64,000 nt of DNA from Rhopalosiphum padi (taxonomy: Eukaryota; Arthropoda; Insecta; Hemiptera; Aphididae). The notes below the pieces were generated by a model that had not been told where the DNA came from, made no database searches, and saw only the letters and a program-made list of their open reading frames with translations. Shown here in pieces: positions 13,377-25,975 of the stretch. The stretch covers positions 6,510,001-6,574,000 of the forward strand of contig NC_083599.1 in assembly GCF_020882245.1 (NCBI RefSeq), in the 5' to 3' direction. Positions within the stretch are counted from its first letter, which is position 1. Each line of letters opens with the position of its first letter. The position numbers and the translations under genes were made by a program.

Positions 13377-15674
13377 ATTTAGAGTATATTTTGTGTTTGA
13401 TGGATGTAAATAGTTGGTAGGTTGGAGATTTTTGGATGGTGAATGATTCTGGTTGTAAGGTCATTTGCCTTGTCTGCCATTTCGTTGCCGGTTATGCCTG
13501 TGTGGGATGGTACCCACAGAAGTTCAATGTTTTTTTTTGGTCAAATTTAATATTTTTTGGATATTTTGGGTATTTTGTTGAAATTTTAACTAAGGTAGTG
13601 AGATTTTCTTTGGTTGTAATATAAATTTGGAAGCCGTGCTGTATTTATGATAATATATGAGATTTATAAACTGTGTTGAGTGATTTCATGTCGGCACTTC
13701 AAGTATGGTGGGAAAGTGATTTTATGATGTTTTTATTCGAATTTTGCAAGTGCATAATTATTATTGTAAAAAGTATGATTCATAATATTTGAAACTATTA
13801 CATCGAAAATAATTTCAACAAAATTACGTAATGCGTTACTTTTTTTTCGCTTCTTTCAAGCACTAATTAAGATATTATCAATCCATTGATGCTGCAGCGC
13901 ACTAAAAATCAATCTAACTGAAACGAAATAAAAACAAATTATAAAAGAAAATTGTTTTTGAATAAAATCATTGTTTAACAATTGTTGTATATAATCAATT
14001 TTGCAACTTTTGTTTATTTTTTTTACTGCTATCTGTAATGTTCCAATTTTTAGAACTTTGTATAAAATAAAATACAGATGACTTTATTATCACCTAATAG
14101 TGGTTGATACAATTGCGAAAAAAAGAAATATAATTTCAAACCAATGACATTGTTATTTTTTTGTTAAGTATTTATTTATATCGTCAAACTGTCATACTGA
14201 ATATTTACAACCAAACAGGACATAACATTTTATGCGTTTTATTTTGTTTCATGCAATTAAGTAAAAAAATATCACGAAAAAAAAACTATTTTTACATTAC
14301 ACAATTATAGTAGTTGTTAAAATACAAAAATAAAATAATAATGCTAACATTTACCATCTGTTACCTACACAAAAAACACGTCATACATTTATTTGATATA
14401 CTTTTCAAACAGCTGAATTAAATTAATATTAATTGAATAATAGGTATTCGGATTAAAGTATTTCAATGAAAAAAATATCATATGAATTTTGAGCGATTGA
14501 ATCAATAACTAAAATTACATATTTTAAAATATCAACTTCATAAAAAAAAATAAAAATAGAAGTATATATATGTATATTAATATAAATAAGTTTTTTTTTA
14601 AATTTTAGTGAAAATAATGTTTGCGAAATCTCGAAATAGTTTAGTTATTTTGTGACCTGTGCATTTTGCAAACCATGATTATGTATTATGGATATTTGTT
14701 TTTAATTCGAAGTGACTAAAATATTTATGAAAACCATGTGTTAAATTTAAATTTATCGACCTTTTTACTCAAAACTAAAAATTGAGTGACTCGCATTGTA
14801 TGTTATATCTAAATATGGCCATTGATAAAGTTGTAGCTTGGATGGTAGGTAAGTCTCACATACTGTTTGCGAGTAAGACGGAGACTGACTTTGCTGGTGT
14901 ACGATAATCATGACAAGCGTTATAGAGCTGCTTCTTACTATTAAACCTGAAGTATAATTTATATCAGCAATAAATTTATTAGGACAAGTTGCGCGAATGC
15001 CTATAGACAAATGTTACCGACTATGGCTATGCGTCTGAAATCGTTAATCACGAGAGTTATACTCCATCGATCCAAAAACAGATGCTAATTATCACTGCGA
15101 GCTTCAAGGACACGTGTCAACGTTATATAAAGATACACGGTATCATCAACTTATCACTAGGTCGGTTGAGCTGGTACAAACCTGTTGTAGTTAACGAAAG
15201 TGTCACAGTGATTCCAAGTTTGTTCAATTTTTTAAAGAAATGAAAAACACTTTTTAATAAAAAAATCGACATTTTTATTTGCGAAACAAAAGCTCTTATA
15301 TACGACGTGAACTAACGATTGTAGTAGATACGTATATTTGTGTAACATGTAAGTTGAAAGTTCCAAAAAATATTATCGTACATAAACTAAAAATTAACTA
15401 AAAAAAATAAATGACAATACTTCAAATATCTACGAATAGCACATAAATTTATATCCCGACTGTAAATTATGATATAAATTATATTTGTTGAAGATATCGA
15501 GTATCTATATGGATATTCATTTTTAAATTACAAAAAAAAAATCTGTATCGATTTTGTCGAAAATTAGTTTTATGTAAAAATTTCAGTTTACCATATTACT
15601 TTGATATTTTAAAATACCGAATAGATCAAATTTAGTATGAGGAACTATATTATCGAAGTGAAAAATTGAAACAT

Positions 15675-15712
15675 ACCACACCACATTGTAAAATCAATAC
15701 ATTCATATAATG
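15675..15712 (+). repeat. Dispersed repeat family, short fragment (G)
   Basis: CATTGTAAAATCAATACATT at 15683 matches the right-end block of copy A. The flanking DNA shows no further similarity that I can align. Confidence 0.4.
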
Positions 15713-18700
15713 AGAAATACATTTGTAATTTAATTGATAAGTGAAGTTCACATAACAGTTGAAAATCAAAAGGTTCATCCTAACAACTATAATACTAATA
15801 CTGATACAGTTTAGGAATTATTAGATTTTGATGTATTTCGCAATAGTTTTTTTTTTATTACATTGGTTATTATGATTTTGTGAAAAATATATCGTGTCTA
15901 ACCATTAGTGTAAACATGTAATATGTATATACTTATCGAATCATTCAAATTTTGAAAACTCATAAAAGTACTTCATAGGTAGTATACTACCTATATTATA
16001 ATATATGATATTATAACACTAGTATATTTTAAAAAGCTGTAGAAAAAATACATTTCAAAGTAATTTGCATATAATATTTATGTAATATGCCTTGAGCATA
16101 TTCTATAACTAAATACATACATATTATAAGTTCTATATATAACTTACTAATAGTTTTATATTATCCAAAATACAATAACGAAAATTCTTAAATAATACAT
16201 TAGATATAATGCTTTTAAAACATGGACAAGTGTAATAAAATAGTTAAATATGTCAATAATTTCGATTAAGATATTTTGATAAACTGTTTTTTATATACGA
16301 CACTTGCACGACAATCGAGTTTTTTTTATCAGCCTACGCTTTCACTTAATATTATAAAAGAAAAATATAATGTAATACGCAATCAAATATTTAAATTTGA
16401 ATATAAATATTATTCTTGGGAACGACAATTATGGACTTAAAGGTTTTAATTCATCCATCATAATCATACTATATTATATTATATAATTTTGGGAACGCGT
16501 AAATAACGCGTATAATTTTTTCTTAGTATCAAAAAATATAAACATTTTCAGATTTATTTAGAAATATATGAATATATATTATTTTATTGACAGAATTATT
16601 TTCGCTTCAAAAGCATTTATTCATTTTATCAGTTAGTACCGTTTAGTGTTTACAATCATAAAAACAAAATAGACTAATTAATAAACTGTTATAGACATGG
16701 AGTTTAGTATAAAAAAATCTGATTTGTTTCTAAATACAATTATTTAGATTACTAGGTATATATGGTAGATGTATATGCTCAAGATACTTATTATTATGCT
16801 ACAAAAATATGAGTTTATATACAACAATAATAATTATTGTAATTGATAATAATATGATTTTAAAATTTTTAACCAAAATACATATAATTAATATAGATTT
16901 ATTATTAACATTTTACAAAACAAGCGCTTTAATACAGAAACATATAAAATAATCTAATCAACAAATATTAACAAAAAATACTTAAATACAATAATGTAAT
17001 AGTTAAAATTAATTGAGTAGGCAAACATAATAACATATCACATATAATAATAGGTTTTAATTTGAAAATAAAAATATTTTTCATTCTAAAACATTCACAT
17101 GAAAAAGAAATTGACGTCATTACATATTAGATTACATATAGATAAAGTGGAAAAGGATAAGTTCAGTTTTTTTTTTAAAGATACAAAAAATAAATTAGAA
17201 TTTATAATCGAATACTTACGCGTAAAAATACCAATCTTACAATAAATCAGGACATTCAATAATGTTATTAATATTAATGATTAATGTTATTTATTAATGA
17301 TCTAAATTCCAAGTTAAACCAACAAGAGAGCAAAAGAGCATCTCAAGTATTTTTTTTAAATTCTCTAGTCTTAATATAAAATCTAGCATTTTAAATATTT
17401 TATTTATAATAAAATTAGTATTAAACGAGAAAGATAAATTATAGGAAAAAAGAATACCCATCTCTCTATCTGAATCCACTCGATTAACAATCATATTTTA
17501 TGAATAAAAAATAAAATGTTTATTATTTTAATAAAAAATATATTTACTGGTAAAAAGTTTTCGTAGCACCATGTGCTGAATCTATCTAAATTTTCTCGAA
17601 GGTCAATCGCATCATTCTGATTTTTAATAATTGAATAACATTTATTATAATATAAAATATACTTTTTATATTGTTAAATATTTTTATTTTATTCTTTAAA
17701 TAGTTAAAGTTTGATAAATATGTAGTTAGAAACAAATACTAAAAAATAATAACTGTAAATTATTTATATCGCATTCATAATACTGAACAGATAACAGATT
17801 ATCTTGTATATCTGACGAAAGTAAATGATTAAATACATTGATAAAATGTTAAACGGGAAAATATTAATCTATTAATCTATAAATAGTGTAAAATATAATA
17901 TGCAATGTTGAGAAACGGATTTCCCCGAGCGACCTTTTAAAAAATTAGTTATAATATATTATCTAAAATACAACTGTAAATTAAACATTCATACACTTCA
18001 GTGAATACTTTTCGATGTTATATGGAACTATGAAAATAATATAAATATTTATAAAACTTTGCATACGCCAAAAAAATGCACATTCACACGTGGGCGTTTA
18101 TGTATTGTACCGTCATCTGTGTTCAAATGCATTTTGCACGTTCTTAAAAAATAATTTCAAACATTTAAGTTTCATGAGTACCGTATATTGTAATCGTTTG
18201 AAAAAAGTTCGCATCGACTTCAAGTATTATAAAGTACAATAGTATTATATTATTATATTATAATACAGTTATTGTGTTTATTTCGGTCTGAAATTGCAGT
18301 CACCTGGCCGGCGAATTAAAATGTAACATTTTATTTTATTACAAAGGCAGAGTTTCCCGAATAGAAAGTGCGCAAACATGTTTTTTACAACTAAATTTCG
18401 TTACGGTGTTGTTGTACCACCGAGGAAAAATAACACGATTTAAAAGACCAAATATTTAAAAAGCTGTCAATCACCGTGTCTCTTTTGCTTTATCAACCCG
18501 TAAGTAAATGTAGGTATATTAAAATAAAATAATATATTTTACTCAAAATCCACTACGGCGTGCGTCATGCTATATTTTCGACCGTACCTGATGATTATTT
18601 TAAATTGTATTTAAACGTGACCCAACCGAAAGCATAAATTATACAAATCGTCAAAGTATATAATATGTTATATCTGCATAATTTTTTTTTTTTAACAATA

Positions 18701-21700
18701 CGTATAATTCCGCGACAACAGGCTTTATATGTATCACCTGTGCAATTATTTTATAGTAAATATACTATCAAAAATGATCTAATTATTGATAGATATTGAA
18801 AATAAATTTAATAATATATAAAAATAAAATAAAATTTTTTTTTTTGTATATCTCATTCTAAATAATAATAATTTGTAAACATATTTTCTTTTTGTTATAT
18901 AGGAAATATCAATAATGCGATTTTTCAGTTTATTAATAATTATAAATTAATTTGAACGATCATGCAAATATATCTAGATAAATTATTCTTTATAAAATAA
19001 TTTTACCTAACTAAATGTATCTTACTAAATGTATCTATTGTATATTTGTACGACACCGCTTGCGTATGGTCAAACGGCGTCATGGTAGGCTATTTCACTC
19101 CATCACTTGCGTGGATACATATATTTTTCTGTTATTCGCGTCAAATATAATATAAAGTGATATAAATATTTCAATAATATCATTGTATTCTAGTAACAGT
19201 TTGTGATATTGATGCGTTGGAAAAAATGTATTTAAATCGATATCGTTTTTCGATACACTATACAATTATAATAAGTAGTATTTAAACATTTTGAACTAGT
19301 ATTTAATATACGAGTACTTAATTCATTTTTACATATCATAAAATATGTTAATATATAAATATTAATTACAAAAGTTTTCAGATCACTGTGACCCGCGTAT
19401 CTTAAAAATCCATTATCTTTTATCTATTACACACAAATTTAAATAAATCAAAAAGTACGCTCGTTCAATTAATATACATTTTTATGCGTGCCAAAATGTT
19501 CATAAATTGTATTTGCTAAATAATATAATGTAAAAAGTGTGTTATTATTTGAAAACCAGACATTTTATCTCCACATGACACTCCCTTAAGTAATTTTAAA
19601 AAAATGATAAGAATTTTAAAATACGAGCTTTATATGTATTTAAAAAATTCAAAAATCATATTTTAAATTAAATTAAATGGTTTTTGTTGATTTTATTTTA
19701 TTCCATTCATAAAGTGATAAACAAAAAATTTTTCAAAAAATAGGCATGCATCAAAACCCGATTAATAAAAATAATAATATAAAAAATACCGCTCATGTGC
19801 TAAATTTTAAATTTAGAATAAGTTGATATATTAAAATTACTTCATAAATTACAACTAATTTTAATATAATACCTATGGAAAAACGTTAAGCAATTTATTT
19901 AAAAATAAAGAAGTAACTTTGCCCATACGTTAGAAGTTAAAGTTAAAAAAAATACATTGAAGTCTGTGTAAGTTTAAAGTTAATATGAAAAAAATATAAT
20001 TCAGTTCAAAATTAATAAATTTATATTTTTAATTATTAAATGGTCCTCAATCTTCATCATGAGCACTTATCTATAGAGAATATTATTTTGTAAAAAAACA
20101 AAAAAAAATTGTATAATATTATATATTACTGTTATTATAATAGTAGATATTATTTTTTATTTAAAGGGGGTATACAATACGGATCAAATTGGTATTAAAT
20201 ATGATTAAGTGAATCGTCCGTGTTCAATTTTTTAAAAGTTGCTGTAAAAACTGGACAGATGACGCCACTTGTGTCAATTGCTTAATTTTCCAACAACAGT
20301 AGTTGAGTCCATGAATAATCCATACAATGCATTTAAAGAAGAAAATATAAATAACTCGAAAACAAACTCTCGTTTAGTAAGAGTATAAGAGTACACGGAT
20401 GGATCGTGTTGACGAATGTTGTAGACGTCGTATCAATTACAATAAATTATTTCAATCTTGAAATAATTCCAATCGGATATCATCACCATTTCCATTACAT
20501 CGACATAATTTTATTGTTATTGTATATTTTTTTTTTTTTGCTTTGCATGCAATTGATTAACAATGAAATACTTGCGATAATGGGAGTGGCAGGTATTTTT
20601 TATTGTTATACATATATATATAGGACAGTATAATAAAATAAGATAATGACAATTTTAAAAGGGGATTTCCTTGCCCGTGAAAAGTAAATTAAATAATAAA
20701 AACATATTTTATTCTTCCCGTATAACCAATTGAAACAATAAATAAATAATAAATTCAATTTCCGTCTTTTAAGTACAACATTTCTATTCAAGCCATGATT
20801 TAAGAGTTACATTTCAGTAAACAAATTAGCCTATAATACTCCGTAAGTCCCTCAAAAATTGTTTGTACAACGTTTATTGAAATAGGTGTTTTCATCCGTT
20901 TACATCCACCTATATAACAAAAACACAATTATACTTTGTAATTATTAAAAGTAGTTTATGATACTATTGACACTCTATGAATCTTGCATTGAATCGATCA
21001 ACGAAAATTTTATGAAAATCTCTCGTTCGAGTAGTTTTTTTTTGAGATTTCCTCGAGCGTAGAAATTATTTTAACCTAATATTGCAATCGTGTTAAATCT
21101 GAGGAACTTGATAAATTTTATTTTAAATATTGAACAACATTTAATAATGCAAAGAAAGTTCACAAAGATATTAGAGTATTTAAATGTAATCGTGAAAATA
21201 GATGAAACACTGATAAAGATGGTTTAGTCAGGTTCAGATTTAGATTTATAAGTCTAAACCTGGACCACAATCGCGATTTTACCTTCACATCCCTCTTTAA
21301 AAATTGAAAAAAATATATTTTTTTTCTGTACCAAAATATTATGTTTAATATAATAAAAAGAAATATCAATTCATTTTTTTTTTAATTAAACTTTATTTAT
21401 TATTATTATAACTTTAAATGAAAATAAATTAAATATATGGATTAAATCAAATTTAACCCTTAGTATATTAAATAATGCAAATAGGTTTTGAATTTGTTTT
21501 GATTTTTGATTCATCATGTTAACAAAAAAGATATCAGCTTTCAATGTTTTCTTAAGATTACATTTAATTTTGTAATGGGACATTTTTATATATTATTTTA
21601 ATATAGTAAGTATCCATTGACTAATAAATAAAAAAGAAATTTTTATTTAACACACATTTTATCGTGATATTTCTTAGTTTTTTACGAAACAATATATTTA

Positions 21701-23144
21701 CTACACATATTGTGTCTTATTTATATAAAACTCGTATTTCTAGAAATAACATGTTAAAAAATAATTATTATAAAACTTTAAATAACTGTAGATAATTTTA
21801 ATATTAATATTATTTATTTAACATCTTAATCAAAATTATACTATAATTTAAAGTCGTCTTAAAAAATAGCCATAGTTTTCTCATTATAGTATATAATTAA
21901 AAATTATTTATCACAAAGATTTGTAACTCTTACGTAGGTATATTATTTTGTTTATTATGTACGCAGTGACATGTTTAAAATATCCAGGTTAATTGTATGT
22001 TATTATTTATTTCTAATTTATATGTCATTACTGTATAGTGTATTATTAGTTATTACTGATAATAAAATTACTATAATAATTATTAATAGCATTATATTTA
22101 TGGAATAATAAAATGAAGATCGTCTCTGCTCGGGATATTTTTTTTGTATACACATCACCTTACGTTGCATTGATTTATCATAAAATACAATTTTTAACTA
22201 TCCTTACAGTAGCCTTACTTAATGACGAGGTAGGTATACTGGACTTTTACTGCGCAGCAGAGGGGTCACCTACTTTTCCCAATTTTTTTTTTTTACAATA
22301 TTATGGTTACCCTTGTTGCTTTTTAATATTTAGTTTTCATTAAATGTTAGTACTGAAAAATACACTACACAATAAAAGAGTCTACTCTTTTCTCCCTTCA
22401 TACTCCCTTGACAACAATATTTTGTTCCAGGACGGCACTAATCCATAATTCGGTCGTAGACTTGGTTGTTACAAATTTTTAACACCGAACTTTAGGTACT
22501 TTCAGCATAAGTTATTATTATTGAATACTATATCTCTACATTGTACGCAATGTAGTTTCATATTATATAAGAAATTGTTAATTCAAAATTCAAATTACTT
22601 CATTTTATTTTACTCTGATATTATTATGTTTTATTGATTATGACTTAACGTAACGTTAATTTTAAACATACCTAATGCAAATAAACAAATACATATTCCT
22701 GTATAAATAACTATTTAATAATTTAGTAGAACTAATTAATGTCAAATTGATCGCACATAGCATACTAATAAGTAATAACTGTTAACTATAGTTTTATTAG
22801 TAAATTATATCATATCATTGTAATAATAATGAGTAATTAATACCAATCTATTACAGGAGTGAAAATAGATATGCAGCTAATTAGACTAAATATTTTAAAA
22901 AAGTTAATTGTGCATTAAAAATAATAATATACATATAATAGTGTATATTTTCAAGTATCAATAAATATTATTTTTTGAATCACAAGAGTATAATTTAAAA
23001 AAAAATTGTCTCAACTGATATTGTATCAGTTATATTATGTTTTACCCGAATAATTTCAAACTCATTAGGATTATCTAGTTTTTGACCAAATTTAAGTACT
23101 ATATAAATACAATTTACAACATAGTAAGTTTTACTACTAGATAC

Positions 23145-23225
23145 AACATTCAAAGTTTAAAATTGAAGCATTTTTTCTGCTTCTGAAAGTTATAGAAAAT
23201 AAAACACATCTTTGTAAAAGCAAGA
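23145..23225 (+). repeat. Dispersed repeat family, possible fragment (F)
   Basis: AAATTGAAGCATTTTTTCTG, then AAAACACATC and TTGTAAAA, follow the same order as the sequence before the right end of copy A. Strongly diverged. A similar GAAGCATTTTTTTGCTTC block occurs near 32165. Confidence 0.3.
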
Positions 23226-24775
23226 CATTAGTATTACGAGTTCACTCGGGGTCCAATAACCGGAATACTATACTGCTATATTATTTGTTTGCATTTTTAG
23301 TAGCTAGTCAGTTCTGTTTTCGTACATATTATTATTATAATACGCATTACGTCGAACTATCAAGGTGTGTTCATCTAAAAGGTTTGGTGCCAAAATTCAC
23401 GTCTTCTCGTCTTATATATACATATCGCGCGCACCGGTCGGATTTCCGAGTATGATAGGACTGGGAAGATATGTATATTATAGTCTCTGTGATCGATGTT
23501 TAAGCCCACTAGTTTTATACGGCACCGGATGAATGCGCGATTGATCAAAATTATAAATAATCAATAATATAATAATTCTATTTGAGGTGATTCAATATAA
23601 GGTCGATAATTCCTATCTAACATCGAAAATAATGAGAAATATGTTTATTGATAATCTAAATTTATATTTTATTTCAAGTTTGGATAATATAATGCAATTT
23701 ATTTTTTATAATATTTATTTATTTATTTATAAAATTAATGTACTATCGGTATGACGTACGTATATAGTTATTATTTTATAAATTATTGTTTATTATGTTT
23801 AGTAAATAGGTTAACTCACTTAGCTTGAACTTAGAAGTAATTAATTAAAATACTTCATGGTTTTGTAGGTTATACTATAATATTAGTAATAAAACGTATA
23901 ACTAATATTGTAAGCCAATTTGTTTCGTAGTGCGGAGTAGGTAAGCGCGTCAGTATGGAAACATAAAATATCGTCAATTTTTTTTATTATATTTGTTTAT
24001 TTCAATAATCTCATTAATATAACCTTATGATTTGTATATCAAAAAAATGATAGAGTTTTCGCCGAAATATCAAATTGTGAAATGATCGCTCAACTGGAAG
24101 TTTTTCTATTTTTTTTTTTGGTTATTTAAGTCATTGGTCTTTTTTTAATAGGAATATTGGCGATCATATACATTTCCACCGTTAATCGTATTGATGTGCA
24201 TTTTATCAAATAATATATAATTTGATATCACCGGTATAATAACTGTCACTCGCCCAGCCGCGCACACAGTGGATCAGCCATGCGATGGCCTATTGTATAC
24301 CACTGAATGTGCGGAAAATTGCCATGCGGAAACAGAGAGTTTATCTTGTGTTTCGTACATATAGTTTACCTTTGTTCAACTGTTGTCATATTATGTGTTT
24401 CCAAAACCAGTGAAACGCAATACCTATTAAAATATTATAAGCTATTGGCCGTGTATATATTTTAATTCAACGAATTTCTGTCGTTATTGGTATTATCTAC
24501 TATGTACTTAAATCCTCGGTATTATAATAAAACATATGTTTACGAGATATATAATAATAATAACAAAGAACACGGATGAATGTCTACATTGGTTAAAATA
24601 TTTCTATACAATAATATTATGAATGGTATTATAATATGCGTATATGACGTATTATGTTGGTTTAAACGGTTTGGTTATAAATAATTATTCGCAGTAGCTT
24701 CCCCAGTAAATATATAATATTATGATAGAGAGTTTAATAGATATTAAACTCGTAAAAAATATCGAAAAATTAGGA

Positions 24776-25975
24776 AAGTGGGTAAACGCTCTGTTGTGCT
24801 ACTGCGCTTACTACTGTTGTGGATGTCGACTGTGTCTTGTTATTGAATGGGTCATTGTATATACGTTTTAAGTTTAAATTAATATTTATATAATTTATTT
24901 TTTAATAGATCATCGCATACGAAAAACGATTCTGAGCGAAGACGGTCTGTCAACCTATATGGGGGGGAGGGGGGTACTAATTATATTTTATGTTGTACTT
25001 ATTAAGTAGATTTAATTTTCGATGAAAACATTGCATTAATTATTTTAATAATATTTGGCTATCATAAAAGTGTGTTGTACATATTTATAAAATGTATTTT
25101 TGCTTTTGAGTCGATACCGAATATCGTACAATGGCTTATATAAACAATTAAATTAATCTTAATAATTTGAAAATCTCTTAGTGAAATTATGTATATAGAA
25201 TATAATAATATTGTATACGTGAACATTTCATATACCCACAAGGAATAATTTTAAATTATAATAAAATAAATAAAATCACAATTTTTCATTTAAATAACTA
25301 ATTTCGTCCAAATATGAATTTAAAATGTCTATAAAAAAATATCTTGTTTATTTAAATTTATTTTTACTTATTAAGAACCACTATTTGTATTACAGTTTCT
25401 ATTCTTTGCTATAAATATTGGACGTTTTATAAATTGTCGACTTCAAATAATTTTTAATGCTAATAATTTTTGTCAATCATTGAACTTTAAATGTTCACAA
25501 AAAAATCGATGTACTTTTAATATTTTAAATAGCTATAGTTATAACTTATGAGGAACTTTGTATTCAATTTTCAATTAATTTATTTTTAATGTGACATTTT
25601 TTTAAACAATATTTATAGAAAACAAATCAAAATGTAGAATGCCAATAAATAATTCAAAAACAGATTAAATATTTTTTAAATAATTTTATTTTTAGAGATT
25701 GCTAAAAATTTCAAGTATTTATTTAAAATAATTCATTTTTGAACTACAACAAAATCGATTTTTCGGTATTTCCAAATAATTATTAAAATCACAAAGAATT
25801 TTTTTTACTTTTGACTCCCAAAGGACCAACTATGTTCAGTTTCCGACCAAAAAAGATATTGAAGTTGAAAATCGAAGCTTTTTTCCTACTGTAAAATGTG
25901 TCGGACACAAAAAAACACACGCCCATCATTGTAAAATCAATACGTTTATCGCTCCGCTTATATTCTAAAAGAAAA
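24776..25975 (+). repeat. Dispersed repeat family, longest copy (A)
   Basis: The left part contains ACGAAAAACGATTCTGAGCG at 24919 followed by GACGGTCTGTCA. The right end has CATTGTAAAATCAATACG then ATCGCTCCGCTTATATTCTAAAA. The two ends carry a related GATTCTGAGCG(G/A)AG-type motif in opposite orientations, suggesting a DNA-transposon-like element. Related blocks recur elsewhere in the window. No protein is encoded. Confidence 0.6.

Larger units (their letters stand above)
12004..13740 (-). mobile_element. Degenerate LINE 3' portion (RNase H and C-terminal segment)
   Basis: Minus-strand translation shows a non-LTR retrotransposon RNase H signature around 13467-13520 (WVPSHTGITGNEMADKAND) and, around 12280-12400, the Cys-containing C-terminal segment (CKIGHSFATRSFF then CDKCHANLSVQHTILDF) found at the end of I- or Jockey-like ORF2 proteins. 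Stops and frameshifts break the frame, so it is a dead copy. The 3' UTR runs to an A-rich tail near 12004. Two hAT-type MITEs sit inside it. The 5' boundary, near 13740, is uncertain. Confidence 0.75.
13741..24775. other. AT-rich DNA with repeat scraps
   Basis: No exon recognised. A GC-richer patch at 14765-15230 contains GTTATATAAAGATACACGG, a TATA-like motif near 15123-15140, and GGTCG downstream, without a linked coding exon. Another GC-richer patch is at 24240-24400. Small repeat pieces occur at 15.68 and 23.15 kb. Confidence 0.45.

Noticed and set aside
20406..21583. Cluster of 60-75-codon frames on both strands
   Set aside because: Rich in Ile, Phe, Leu, Tyr, Asn and Lys as expected from AT-rich noncoding DNA; none has motifs or good starts.
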